Below, one piece after another: positions 1 to 8,150 of a DNA stretch of 64,000 nt. The notes under the pieces are model-generated. The model had not been told where the DNA came from and ran no database searches. It worked only from the letters and a program-made list of their open reading frames with translations. Positions within the stretch are counted from its first letter, which is position 1. Each line of letters opens with the position of its first letter. This DNA comes from 2-02-FULL-66-14 sp964651335 (GTDB lineage Bacteria; Pseudomonadota; Gammaproteobacteria; Burkholderiales; SG8-39), in contig CAZYVT010000003.1 of the NCBI GenBank assembly GCA_964651335.1, positions 44,038-108,037 on the forward strand. Direction: 5' to 3'. Made by a program: the position numbers and the translations under genes.

Positions 1-973
1 CGGTGCGGATCTGGAGTTCCATCGGCGAACCGTAGGGGCCGATCAGCGCGGTGTGCAGCGACTGGTAGCCGTTTGCTTTCGGAATCGCGATGTAGTCCTT
101 GAACTTGCCCGGTACCGGCTTGTACAGCGAGTGCAGCGCGCCGAGCGCGAGGTAGCACGCGGGCACGTCCTGGACGATCACGCGGAACCCGTAGATGTCG
201 TGCACCTCGGAAAACGAGAGGTGCTTTTCGATCATCTTCCTGTAGGTCGAGTAGAGGTGCTTTGCGCGACCGGTCACGATCGCCTCGATGCCGCTTTCGC
301 CGAGTTTCGCCTTGATCGCTTCGAGCGACTTGCCGACCACCTCGCGCCGGGTGCCGCGCGCCGATCCCGTCGCCTTGGCGAGGACTTTGTAGCGCAGCGG
401 ATAGAGGTGCGAGAAGGCGAGCTCCTGCAGCTCGTGGTACAGCGCATTGAGGCCGAGGCGGTTGGCGATCGGAGCGTAGATTTCCATGGTTTCGCGCGCC
501 ACGCGCCTGCGCTTGGCGGGCGCCACCGCGCCCAGCGTCTTCATGTTGTGCAGGCGATCGGCGAGCTTGATCAGGATGACGCGGACGTCGCGCGCCATCG
601 CCAGCAGCATCTTGCGGAAGTTCTCCGCCTGCGCGTCTTCCGCAGACTGGAATTCGATCTTGTCGAGCTTCGACAGGCCGTCGACCAGGTCGGCGACCGG
701 GCTGCCGAAGGTGTCCGCGATCTCGGCTTTGGTGACCGAAGTGTCCTCCATCACATCGTGCAGCAGCGCCGCGACCAGCGCCTGGCCGTCGAGGTGCCAG
801 CCGGCGAGGATCTCGGCGACCGCCAGAGGATGCGAGATGTAGGGGTCGCCCGACTGCCGGGTCTGCCCGGCGTGGGCCGCCTCGGAAAAGCGGTACGCTT
901 CGGCGAGGCGCGCGATGTCCGCCGGCTTCAGGTAGCCGAAGCGCGATTCGTCCAGCGTGTGGACCGCGGCCAT
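1..973 (-). CDS. spoT: Bifunctional (p)ppGpp synthetase/hydrolase SpoT/Rel, partial (C-terminus outside window)
   Basis: Makes and degrades the alarmone (p)ppGpp. About 324 N-terminal residues are visible; the rest lies beyond base 1. The ATG is at 973. An HD hydrolase domain is present, with HDVMEDT at about residues 72-78 and the downstream LADRLHNM signature near residue 150. The synthetase domain follows, with YGFRVIV, then FKDYIAIPKANGYQSLHT and the start of the QIRT motif just before the window edge. The intact HD motif argues for a bifunctional SpoT/Rel rather than a hydrolase-dead RelA. It is the last visible gene of yicC-gmk-rpoZ-spoT, the usual proteobacterial order. Confidence 0.93.
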   Translation of the reverse strand, partial: MAAVHTLDESRFGYLKPADIARLAEAYRFSEAAHAGQTRQSGDPYISHPLAVAEILAGWHLDGQALVAALLHDVMEDTSVTKAEIADTFGSPVADLVDGLSKLDKIEFQSAEDAQAENFRKMLLAMARDVRVILIKLADRLHNMKTLGAVAPAKRRRVARETMEIYAPIANRLGLNALYHELQELAFSHLYPLRYKVLAKATGSARGTRREVVGKSLEAIKAKLGESGIEAIVTGRAKHLYSTYRKMIEKHLSFSEVHDIYGFRVIVQDVPACYLALGALHSLYKPVPGKFKDYIAIPKANGYQSLHTALIGPYGSPMELQIRT

Positions 974-1052
974 GCGGGGAGACTACCCGATCAGGCGTAC
1001 CGCTGCGAAGCCAGCCGACCCGGGCGCCCCGTGGCCCGGGTCGATGTTGCGA

Positions 1053-1277
1053 TCAGGGGAGGGGCGAGGAAACGCCCGGGTTTCGCTTCAATATTTCCAC
1101 GCCGACCTTGCCGGCCGCGATCTCGCGCAGGGCGATCACGGTGTGCTTGTCCTTGTTCGGCTCGACGAGCGGTGACGCCCCCTGGCTGAGCTGGCGCGCG
1201 CGGTAGGTCGCAGCCAGCGTGAGGTGGAAGCGGTTGGGAAACGTTTTCAGGCAATCGTCGACGGTAATGCGTGCCAT
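1053..1277 (-). CDS. rpoZ: DNA-directed RNA polymerase omega subunit
   Basis: Small RNA polymerase subunit (74 residues) that chaperones assembly of beta-prime and forms part of a ppGpp-binding site in proteobacteria. It starts MARITVDDCL and carries the family segment NRFHLTLAATYRARQL with EIAAGKVG near the C-terminus. The ATG at 1277 lies 2 bases after the gmk stop codon. It is placed between gmk and spoT as in most proteobacteria. The length is normal for betaproteobacterial omega. Confidence 0.95.
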   Translation of the reverse strand: MARITVDDCLKTFPNRFHLTLAATYRARQLSQGASPLVEPNKDKHTVIALREIAAGKVGVEILKRNPGVSSPLP

Positions 1278-1279
1278 GG

Positions 1280-1888
1280 CTAATCCTTCAGGCGGAACAG
1301 TTCCGGATGGCGCTCGAGTACGCGCACGGTGCGCGCTCGCTCGGCTCGGATGACCGCGGCCAGGCGCTGCCGCGCTTCATCAAAGTCTTTGTTAATTATA
1401 GCATATTCGAATTCCGGCGCGTGGCTCAGTTCTTCCCGGGCGTTGACGACGCGGCGCCGGATCACCGCTTCGGAGTCCTGACCGCGGGCGCGCATGCGCC
1501 GTTCCAGCTCCTGGATCGAGGGCGGCAGAATGAAAATGCCGATGCAACCGGGAATCAGGCGCCGCACCTGCTGCGCACCCTGCCAGTCGATTTCAAGCAC
1601 CAGATCGTCGCCCCCTGCGAGCAGTTCGCGCACCGCCGTGTGGGAGGTGCCGTACCGGTTGCCGTGCACCTCGGCGCTTTCGAGAAACTCCCCGCGCTGA
1701 AGCATGGTCTGGAAGGTCGCGTCGTCCACGAAGCGATACTCGCGGCCGTTCGCCTCGCCCGGGCGCGGCGCCCGCGTCGTATACGAGATCGAGAGCCTGA
1801 GGCGCGGCTCGTCCTTCAGCAGCGCTTTGATCAGCGAGGTCTTGCCGGCTCCGGATGGAGCAGTGATCACGAACAGAAGGCCGCTCAC
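1280..1888 (-). CDS. gmk: Guanylate kinase
   Basis: Phosphorylates GMP to GDP with ATP. The protein is 202 residues. The P-loop is at the N-terminus (TAPSGAGKTSL), followed by the GMP-binding segments SYTTRAPRPGE and GREYRFV and the core LVLEIDWQGAQQVR. The start is GTG at 1888, which overlaps the yicC stop as GTGA. An open frame continues far upstream, but the family begins at this P-loop, so the longer frame is only read-through of the yicC region. Next to rpoZ and spoT, it ties guanine nucleotide supply to the stringent-response genes. Confidence 0.94.
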   Translation of the reverse strand: MSGLLFVITAPSGAGKTSLIKALLKDEPRLRLSISYTTRAPRPGEANGREYRFVDDATFQTMLQRGEFLESAEVHGNRYGTSHTAVRELLAGGDDLVLEIDWQGAQQVRRLIPGCIGIFILPPSIQELERRMRARGQDSEAVIRRRVVNAREELSHAPEFEYAIINKDFDEARQRLAAVIRAERARTVRVLERHPELFRLKD

Positions 1889-2751
1889 TCGATGTTCTGC
1901 ACCTGTTCCCGCATCTGCTCGATGAGTAGCTTCAGTTCGAGCGCGCAGTCGGCAATCTTCGCGCCGGCGGCCTTGGACGCCAGTGTATTTGCCTCGCGAT
2001 TGAGTTCCTGCGCCAGAAAATCGAGCCGCTTGCCGACCGCGCCACCCTTGCCGAGAGTGCGCTCGACTTCGTCCAGGTGCGACGCGAGGCGGGTGAGCTC
2101 TTCGTCCACGTCCGATTTCATCCCGAACACCGCGATCTCGGCGCGCACCCGCTCGTCGTCCGCCGAGCCGAGCGCTTCGCGCAGCCGCTCGGCGAGCTTC
2201 GCCTGGTAGGCGGCCACCGCTTCGGGAACGAGCGGCGCGACTTCGGCGAGGCGCCGGCGCATCCCCGCAACGCGCGCCGCGACGATGCTGGCAAGTCTGG
2301 CGCCCTCGCGGCGGCGCGCCGAGCAAAACTCGTCCAGCACGTGTTTCGCGAGCCCGAGCGCGCTCGCTCGCAGCGTGTCATCGTCCAGCGGCGCCTCGGC
2401 GATCACTCCCGGCCAGCGCAGAACGTCGTTGATCTGCAGCGGACCCGCTCCGGGGAACATCCGTCCTGCGTCGTCGGCGAGACGGCGCAAATTTTCGAGC
2501 GCCGCGGCATTGAGCGACACCGGAGTTGCGGCCAGCGTATTCGGGTTGAACGAAACCCGGCATTCCACCTTGCCGCGAGTCACGCGCGACGCAATCAGCT
2601 CACGCAGCAGCGGCTCGGCGGCGCGCAGCTCTTCGCCCATGCGGCACTGAACGTCAAGATAGCGCGAGTTCACCGAGCGCATTTCGAGCGCGAGCGCACC
2701 GCGCGCAAGATCGGCAGCGCCCGCCGCGTAGCCGGTCATGCTCGAGATCAA
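1885..2751 (-). CDS. yicC: YicC/YloC-family endoribonuclease
   Basis: YicC-family proteins are reported stress-linked endoribonucleases. The protein has 288 residues from TTG at 2751 (MISSMTGYA) or 284 from the ATG at 2739. The TTG start matches the family N-terminus (M-I-x-SMT), so I prefer it. The N-terminal domain carries EMRSVNSRYLD and TRGKVEC. The C-terminal DUF1732-like part has FLAQELNREANTLASKA and ends near ELKLLIEQMREQVQNIE, which is diagnostic. It is the first gene of the minus-strand yicC-gmk-rpoZ-spoT unit and diverges from rdgB. Confidence 0.9.
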   Translation of the reverse strand: MISSMTGYAAGAADLARGALALEMRSVNSRYLDVQCRMGEELRAAEPLLRELIASRVTRGKVECRVSFNPNTLAATPVSLNAAALENLRRLADDAGRMFPGAGPLQINDVLRWPGVIAEAPLDDDTLRASALGLAKHVLDEFCSARRREGARLASIVAARVAGMRRRLAEVAPLVPEAVAAYQAKLAERLREALGSADDERVRAEIAVFGMKSDVDEELTRLASHLDEVERTLGKGGAVGKRLDFLAQELNREANTLASKAAGAKIADCALELKLLIEQMREQVQNIE

Positions 2752-2799
2752 GGTGAACAGGCGCGCACGCGCGCACGTCGGGTGTACAAGGGAGCGCGT

Positions 2800-2828
2800 A
2801 TCATAGGGTAGATGCCCGAGCAAGCCAA
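2800..2828 (-). promoter_or_regulatory. Possible sigma-70 promoter for yicC-gmk-rpoZ-spoT
   Basis: On the minus strand, TTGGCT (2828-2823) is followed after exactly 17 bases by TATGAT (2805-2800). It lies about 50 bases upstream of the yicC start in the yicC/rdgB intergenic gap. The -10 matches consensus at 5 of 6 positions, the -35 less well. This is a prediction from motif and position only. Confidence 0.35.
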
Positions 2829-2864
2829 CCCGGAGCTGCGCCGGCCGACCGGCAGCGCAGGCCC

Positions 2865-3467
2865 GTGAAGAAACTCGTCCTCGCGTCGAACAACCCGGGC
2901 AAGCTGCGCGAAATTCGGGCGCTGCTCGCGCCGCTTTCGGTCGAAGTGGTGCTGCAGGCCGATCTCGACATTGCGGAAGCGGAGGAACCCCACCCGACGT
3001 TTCTCGAGAACGCGATCGCCAAGGGGCGCCACGCCAGCCGCGTCTCCGGACTTCCGGCGCTCGCCGACGACTCGGGCCTGTGCGTGGCGGCGCTGAGCGG
3101 GGCGCCGAGCGTGCATTCGGCCTATTACGCCGGGCGCGGCGGCAGCCGCGAAGAGCGCGACGCGCGCAATAACGCACGGCTTCTCGCGGAGCTCGCCGCG
3201 CTCGCCGACCGCTCGGCTCACTACATTTGCGTCGCCGTGCTGATGCGCCATGCCGCGGACCCGGAGCCGCTCTTCGCGGAGGGCAGGTGGCAGGGTGAAA
3301 TCGCCCGCACACCGCGCGGCGCGAACGGATTCGGCTACGACCCGCTGTTCCTGCTCCCGGACCTGGACCGGACTGCGGCTGAATTGGAGCCGGAGGAAAA
3401 GAACCGCCTCAGCCATCGCGGCAAGGCGCTGCGGCGCCTGATCGCGCGCCTGCGGGAAGACGCGTGA
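2865..3467 (+). CDS. rdgB: XTP/dITP diphosphatase (non-canonical purine NTP pyrophosphatase)
   Basis: Hydrolyses ITP, dITP and XTP to monophosphates, cleansing the nucleotide pool. The protein is 200 residues, as expected for RdgB/HAM1. The nucleotide-binding N-terminus LASNNPGKLREI, the segment LADDSGLCV, and C-terminal GANGFGYDPLF and LSHRGKAL are all family hallmarks. The start is GTG at 2865. Its stop overlaps the GTG of hemW (GTGA at 3464-3467), so the two genes are translationally coupled, a common arrangement in proteobacteria. Confidence 0.95.
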   Translation: MKKLVLASNNPGKLREIRALLAPLSVEVVLQADLDIAEAEEPHPTFLENAIAKGRHASRVSGLPALADDSGLCVAALSGAPSVHSAYYAGRGGSREERDARNNARLLAELAALADRSAHYICVAVLMRHAADPEPLFAEGRWQGEIARTPRGANGFGYDPLFLLPDLDRTAAELEPEEKNRLSHRGKALRRLIARLREDA

Positions 3468-4636
3468 GCGCCGTCGTCCGGATCGCCATGCCCGGCGAGG
3501 TTCGGTTCGAGCAGCTTCCGCCGCTTGCGCTTTACGTGCATCTGCCATGGTGCGCGAGGAAATGCCCCTACTGCGACTTCAACTCGCACGAGCGGCGGGA
3601 CGAGCTTCCCGAGCGCGAGTACGTCGATGCACTGCTCGCCGATCTGGAAAGTCTCCTGCCCTCGGTGTGGGGCAGGCGCATTCTCAGCATCTTCATCGGC
3701 GGCGGCACGCCGAGCCTGTTCGCGCCGCAGGCGATCGATTCGTTCCTGTCGGCTGTAAGAGCGCGATTGCCGATCGAGCCGGATGCGGAGATCACGCTGG
3801 AAGCGAATCCAGGGTCGGTCGAATCGGCGCGCTTCAAGGGCTATCGCGAGGCGGGCGTCAACCGGCTCTCGCTTGGCGTGCAAAGTTTCGACGATGCGAT
3901 GCTCGCCGCGCTCGGGCGGATCCACAGCGCAGACGAGGCCCGCTGCGCGATCGATGCGGCGCTCGCCAATTTCGACAATGTCAACATCGATCTGATGTAC
4001 GGCCTTCCGGGCCAGACTCTGGCCATCGCGCGCTCGGACATTGTCGAAGGCGTCCGGTGGCAGACGACCCACCTCTCGGCCTATCAGCTCACGATCGAGC
4101 CCAACACCGTTTTCTTCCGCCACCCGCCGAAGCTGCCCGAGCATGACCTTTGCGCCGACATGCAGCTCGCGGTGGAAGAGACGCTCGCTGCGTCTGGCTT
4201 CGAGCACTATGAAACTTCGGCGTTCGCGCGCCCCGGCCGGCGCTGCCGCCATAACCTCAATTACTGGGAATTCGGCGACTATCTCGGCATCGGTGCCGGC
4301 GCGCATGGCAAGGTGAGCTTTCGCGACCGCGTGACGCGGCATGAGCGGATCAAGCAACCTCGCGAATACATGGAAGCCGCGGGGAGAGCGGTAGAGCGGA
4401 TCGTGCCGCCGAAGGAGCTGCCGTTCGAATTCATGCTGAACGCGCTGCGGCTGGTCGAAGGGTTTCGTGACCAGTTGTTCAGTGAGAGGACGGGGTTGGG
4501 GGCGGGGGCGATGGAGAAAGCGTTGAGGGCGGGGGAGACACGCGGACTCATCGAACGCGTCGGCGGGCGTGTGAGGCCGACGGACAGGGGAAGAGTGTTT
4601 TTGAACGACGCGCTGGAAGGGTTTCTGCCGTCTTGA
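3464..4636 (+). CDS. hemW: Radical SAM heme chaperone HemW (HemN-like)
   Basis: Radical SAM protein that binds and inserts heme; it was formerly annotated as oxygen-independent coproporphyrinogen oxidase. The cluster-binding CxxxCxxC motif (CARKCPYC) lies at about residues 32-39. It is followed by IGGGTPSLF (SAM-binding glycine motif) and NRLSLGVQSFDD. The GTG start at 3464 overlaps the rdgB stop; an internal ATG at 3488 is an alternative. The 390-residue length fits HemW and is shorter than true HemN. It is the last gene of this plus-strand pair before the accessory segment. Confidence 0.93.
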   Translation: MSAVVRIAMPGEVRFEQLPPLALYVHLPWCARKCPYCDFNSHERRDELPEREYVDALLADLESLLPSVWGRRILSIFIGGGTPSLFAPQAIDSFLSAVRARLPIEPDAEITLEANPGSVESARFKGYREAGVNRLSLGVQSFDDAMLAALGRIHSADEARCAIDAALANFDNVNIDLMYGLPGQTLAIARSDIVEGVRWQTTHLSAYQLTIEPNTVFFRHPPKLPEHDLCADMQLAVEETLAASGFEHYETSAFARPGRRCRHNLNYWEFGDYLGIGAGAHGKVSFRDRVTRHERIKQPREYMEAAGRAVERIVPPKELPFEFMLNALRLVEGFRDQLFSERTGLGAGAMEKALRAGETRGLIERVGGRVRPTDRGRVFLNDALEGFLPS

Positions 4637-4666
4637 CGGAATCGATTCGAATGTACTTTATCGCAA

Positions 4667-5440
4667 CTACTGTCGCCTGAATCGGTTCTTGTAATGCCAC
4701 GCCAGAAAGGCTGGATCTGGATGAAATCGTGTTGGGGGGCTGATCAACGTGCCGTCTAAGTCCTGAAGGGCAATGGCGATGAATCTGTTATTTCTCATTC
4801 TTGCAACGGATGGCGATACGAGAATCCGAAGTCCCGGAGTCACGGTGAGGAAGCCTTGGTCGAACGCGCGATCATGAAGGGCTGACAAGCATAGGCCGTT
4901 TCGCGGATTGAGACGATTCGACTTATCGACGGACCACGGCGTGATGTGGCTGGCGATCAGGAGCCGTGGTTCGCTGATCCCGGTCATGCAACAAGTTGTT
5001 CCGTAGCTGCTGAGCACGGCGCGGCGAAAAAACTGTTGCTTGACCCGCTGACGGACGACCGCCTTCCGCGTTTCCCCGGTGTAGTCGGCCAAATCCTCCG
5101 CGAACTCATCATCGAGGCCCGGCTCGCGATTCTCATCGAGGCGTGCCCGTAGGCGATCAGATTCGACGGCCAGACGTTCCCAGTCGGCGTGAAACTCGTT
5201 CCAGACTTCGCGGTCAAGATCCGACGCATTGCTGAGACCGCGGCGACCGGTGCCGACGATCGCTGGGTCGAGGCTCGCGAAGTTCACGAGCTTCATAGCG
5301 ACCGCGCCCGAGGAACGCTCGATGAGTCTTGCGAGTTCGACGATCTCGGGGTTTCGTTGGTGAAGCTGGCCGAACGGAAGTTGACAGTAAAGGTAGAAGG
5401 CGAGCTTGAGTTGATCCTTCCTCCAGCGGTTGGATTTCAT
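4667..5440 (-). CDS. HNH endonuclease domain protein
   Basis: A 257-residue protein ending in an HNH nuclease domain (ASHITPWS, then NPRNGLCLSALHDRAFDQGFLT), a pattern shared by stand-alone HNH restriction-type nucleases. The N-terminal half (YLYCQLPFGQLHQRNPEI, then MKLVNFASLDP) looks like the conserved non-catalytic region of such proteins. The start is ATG at 5440, supported by a GGGAGAG ribosome site just upstream; the frame is open further upstream but without family sequence. No methyltransferase partner is visible. It lies in a small accessory insertion between hemW and trmB, next to transposase debris. Its target and role are unknown. Confidence 0.75.
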   Translation of the reverse strand: MKSNRWRKDQLKLAFYLYCQLPFGQLHQRNPEIVELARLIERSSGAVAMKLVNFASLDPAIVGTGRRGLSNASDLDREVWNEFHADWERLAVESDRLRARLDENREPGLDDEFAEDLADYTGETRKAVVRQRVKQQFFRRAVLSSYGTTCCMTGISEPRLLIASHITPWSVDKSNRLNPRNGLCLSALHDRAFDQGFLTVTPGLRILVSPSVARMRNNRFIAIALQDLDGTLISPPTRFHPDPAFLAWHYKNRFRRQ

Positions 5441-5714
5441 AGAGTCTCTCCCGGCTCGAGACCACACAATCGGCTCGTGGCGTCTACCTCTACGAGAGCA
5501 GTGCGCCCATGGCACAATAGTTCCTCATCGGGAATTTTGGTCCAGTATGCGCACATAAACCGTTTTACGTCCTCTAAAACTAAGTCGAAGTTTCAAGGGC
5601 CGAATCGGCTCGATACCACATGTATGGAGTGTTGAGGTTTCGGGAGCGGCCGTTGCCGGATCGGCTCAAACTGGCATTTCATTGTCCCCCGGACGACTTG
5701 GGCGCCACGGTTTC

Positions 5715-5855
5715 GAGCACTGCCGTCAAGGGACGCGGTCGCTTTAGGCCGCCTTCAACACTAAGACCGGAGAGGTGCTGAGCAGGACGGCGCCGCGATA
5801 CACTGGCACCGAGTTCGTCATCTTCCTGACCACCATCTGCACCCAGCAACCCGCT
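5715..5855 (+). pseudogene. IS630-family transposase remnant (DDE fragment)
   Basis: One plus-strand frame (5724 to about 5855) reads RQGTRSL, then a TAG stop at 5745-5747, then AAFNTKTGEVLSRTAPRY, TGTEFVIFL and TQQP. This resembles the core of IS630-type DDE transposases (typical pattern: hGTrsLlAAfNtkTGeVlg, then EFvxFL, then TQP). The stop stands where Leu is expected, and no flanking transposase domains or start are visible, so it is a dead fragment. The rest of 5441-5853 shows no convincing gene. The assignment rests on motif memory only. Confidence 0.5.
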
Positions 5856-6144
5856 AGTACCGAACATCGTAGATTTTGGTCGGATCAAATTCCTTTCGGG
5901 TAACCAAGTAACCCATCAAGTTAACGAAGTGGAAGCCTTCGGATATCAGCCACACCGGCTTCCTTCCGTCATCGCACACGATAAACGACCAAACTCTGAG
6001 TTTCGGCTGGCGCCGCACATATTCAAGATCAGGTCCGTAAGGCAGGAAGACACAGCCATCGATAGCCGTGACCGCCGATAAATGATTGGGTATTGGTTGG
6101 AACTCGCGTTTCCACTTTTCGTATCGCATGGTGCGCTCGCACAA
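5854..6144 (-). CDS. Conserved hypothetical protein
   Basis: A 96-residue protein, with an alternative start at Met6 (6129). I do not recognise a named family. It is rich in aromatics (FLPYGPDLEYVRRQP, VWSFIVCDDG, EGFHFVNLMGYLVT) and has no signal peptide or membrane segment. The dense aromatic and hydrophobic pattern looks like a real small globular protein rather than a shadow frame. Its base composition is less GC-rich than the flanking core genes. With the HNH nuclease and transposase fragment it forms an accessory patch. Function unknown. Confidence 0.55.
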   Translation of the reverse strand: MCERTMRYEKWKREFQPIPNHLSAVTAIDGCVFLPYGPDLEYVRRQPKLRVWSFIVCDDGRKPVWLISEGFHFVNLMGYLVTRKEFDPTKIYDVRY

Positions 6145-6398
6145 GTTACTCTACTGTTGCAGTTGCGAAGACTACGCGTTTTTGATCGTGATACGAGACA
6201 CTATCCAACTTTCTTCCAATATTGTCACTGCGATACAACGCAAACGCCTCGCCGCGCGGTGCGCGAAGAAGCGGAGTGCGCGGCAACTTACAATGGTTCC
6301 GGATCGGGAACCTTTCTTGCTGAAAATCGGCGCTCTCCCCGCCTTTGAAGTCTCGGTGATTCCTTTGCGGCGCGGCGGCCCCAACGTAATGAGCGAGA

Positions 6399-7052
6399 TC
6401 AAACGCGCCGATACCTCAGGTCCCTCACCGGATGACCTAAACGTACCCCGCGGCGCTCAAACTTGGTGTGCGGACGGTTACCACGGTCGGGCGGCAGCGG
6501 TTCCAGTAGTGGTTCCGCCGCAAATACAGCCTGCATGTGCTCCGCGTAATCCGGCCAGTCAGTCGCGGCGTGCAGATAGGCGCCGCGCGCGAGCTTGCGC
6601 GCCGCGAGTGCGGCAAATACCGGCTGCCCCAGCCGCCGCTTGTGATGGCGTTTTTTCGGCCAAGGATCGGGAAAGAAAAGATGGATGCCGGCAAGCGAGC
6701 CGTCCGGGATCATGCGCTCCAGCACCTCCACCGCGTCGTGACGGATCACGCGGAGGTTGGTGAGCTTCGCTGCCTCGATCCTGTTGAGCAGGCTTCCGAC
6801 GCCGGGCGCGTGCACTTCGATCGCGATGAAGTCGGTCCCGGGGTGGGCCGCCGCGATCTCGGCGGTGGTTTCGCCCATGCCCGAGCCGATTTCGAGGACC
6901 AGCGGCGCGACCCTGCCGAACACCTCCGTCGCATCGATCGGGTTCGATGAGAAAGGCAATCCGTACTTCGGTAAAGCGTCCACGAGCGCGCGCTGCTGCG
7001 CCGGCGTCACGCGCCCCTGGCGGAGCACGTAGCTGCGAATCGGCCTGATCAA
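6399..7052 (-). CDS. trmB: tRNA (guanine-N7-)-methyltransferase
   Basis: Methylates G46 in the tRNA variable loop using S-adenosylmethionine. The protein is 217 residues. The SAM-binding motif VLEIGSGMGETT, then FIAIEVHAPGVGSLL, HLFFPDPWPKKRHHKRR and C-terminal HTKFERRG are TrmB signatures. The start is TTG at 7052, overlapping the thiG stop (TTGA), so it is probably translated by coupling to thiG. It is last in the thiS-thiG-trmB unit, an order common in betaproteobacteria. It ends beside the accessory insertion. Confidence 0.93.
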   Translation of the reverse strand: MIRPIRSYVLRQGRVTPAQQRALVDALPKYGLPFSSNPIDATEVFGRVAPLVLEIGSGMGETTAEIAAAHPGTDFIAIEVHAPGVGSLLNRIEAAKLTNLRVIRHDAVEVLERMIPDGSLAGIHLFFPDPWPKKRHHKRRLGQPVFAALAARKLARGAYLHAATDWPDYAEHMQAVFAAEPLLEPLPPDRGNRPHTKFERRGVRLGHPVRDLRYRRV

Positions 7053-7861
7053 GCAGCCTTTGGCTGCGAAGGCGTGATCGTGCCCCCGGTCGGCGACGAG
7101 GGTGATGCAGCGTAGAGCTTTTTCGGCATGCGGCCGGCGAGATACGCCTCGCGCCCGGCTTCGACCGCCTTTTTCATCGCCTTTGCCATCAGCACCGGAT
7201 CCTTGGCCGCAGCGATCGCGGTATTCATCAGCACGCCGTCGCAGCCCAGTTCCATCGCGATCGCGGCATCCGACGCGGTGCCCACACCAGCGTCCACCAG
7301 GACCGGCACCTTGATGCGGTCGATGACGAGCTGCAGGTTCCAGGGATTGAGAATGCCCATGCCGGATCCGATCAGCGAGGCGAGCGGCATCACCGCGACG
7401 CAGCCCAGATCCTCCAGCATCTTCGCCTGGATCGGATCGTCGGAGCAGTACACCATCACCTTGAAGCTTTCCTTGACGAGCTGCTTCGCCGCCTCCAGCG
7501 TCTCGGGCATGTTGGGGTACAGCGTGTGCGGATCGCCCAGCACTTCAAGCTTTACGAGGTCGCGGCCATCGAGCAGCTCGCGCGCAAGACGCAGCGTCCG
7601 CACCGCATCCTGTGCGCTGTAGCAGCCGGCAGTGTTCGGCAGCAGGGTGTATTTCGAAGGCGAAATGAATTCGAGCAGGCTCGGCTCGTTCGGGTTCTGG
7701 CCGATGTTGGTGCGGCGGATCGCGACCGTGACGATCTCCGCGCCCGAGGCTTCGATCGCGGCGCGGGTCTCGGCGAAGTCCCTGTACTTGCCGGTACCGA
7801 CCAGGAGGCGCGACGCGTAGCTCTTGCCTGCGACGAGAAGGAGATCGGTATTCAACTTCAA
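7049..7861 (-). CDS. thiG: Thiazole synthase
   Basis: Forms the thiazole ring of thiamine from deoxyxylulose phosphate, dehydroglycine and sulfur carried by ThiS. The protein is 270 residues, a TIM barrel, with SRLLVGTGKY near the N-terminus, YTLLPNTAGC, KLEVLGD, YCSDDP and the phosphate-binding segments MPLASLIGSGMG and VDAGVGTASDA. The start is TTG at 7861, overlapping the thiS stop as TTGA; a second TTG follows two codons later. Its own stop overlaps trmB. Confidence 0.94.
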   Translation of the reverse strand: MKLNTDLLLVAGKSYASRLLVGTGKYRDFAETRAAIEASGAEIVTVAIRRTNIGQNPNEPSLLEFISPSKYTLLPNTAGCYSAQDAVRTLRLARELLDGRDLVKLEVLGDPHTLYPNMPETLEAAKQLVKESFKVMVYCSDDPIQAKMLEDLGCVAVMPLASLIGSGMGILNPWNLQLVIDRIKVPVLVDAGVGTASDAAIAMELGCDGVLMNTAIAAAKDPVLMAKAMKKAVEAGREAYLAGRMPKKLYAASPSSPTGGTITPSQPKAA

Positions 7862-8073
7862 CCCCCGCCCACCGCGGCCACGATCTCCAGACGGTCGCCG
7901 TCGAGCACCAGCGTCGAGCCGTGCGCGCTTTTCGGCACGATCTCGCCATTCCGCTCTACCGCGATCTTTTTGCCCGCCAGCTCGAGCTTTGCAAGCAACG
8001 CGGTCACCTCGAGCGGCTGCTCGAACCGATGCGCATTGCCGTTCACGATCACCTGGATCACGGAGACAATCAT
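7858..8073 (-). CDS. thiS: Sulfur carrier protein ThiS
   Basis: Ubiquitin-fold sulfur carrier (71 residues) whose C-terminal Gly-Gly is activated to a thiocarboxylate and feeds sulfur to ThiG. It shows VIVNGNAHRFEQPLEVTALL at the N-terminus, an IAVERNGEIVP core and ends AAVGGG. The ATG at 8073 is preferred; an in-frame GTG at 8061 is also possible, and a longer frame to 8118 lacks family sequence. It is directly upstream of and coupled to thiG. The adenylating enzyme ThiF is not nearby. Confidence 0.88.
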   Translation of the reverse strand: MIVSVIQVIVNGNAHRFEQPLEVTALLAKLELAGKKIAVERNGEIVPKSAHGSTLVLDGDRLEIVAAVGGG

Positions 8074-8150
8074 ACAACGGCTACGGGGCGCGAGAGTTGC
8101 TACACTGATCGCCATCAACGCTGGTATCCGCGAGACACGAGCAACCGCAT

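Noticed and set aside
53..1189. Long plus-strand open frame opposite spoT
   Set aside because: It is arginine-rich, has no family pattern and lies antisense to a clear SpoT. High GC opens many such frames.
2761..2780. GCGCGCAC repeats in the yicC/rdgB gap as a tandem repeat
   Set aside because: It is a short alternating GC stretch of about 17 bases with no clear unit or copies; it is not a meaningful repeat.
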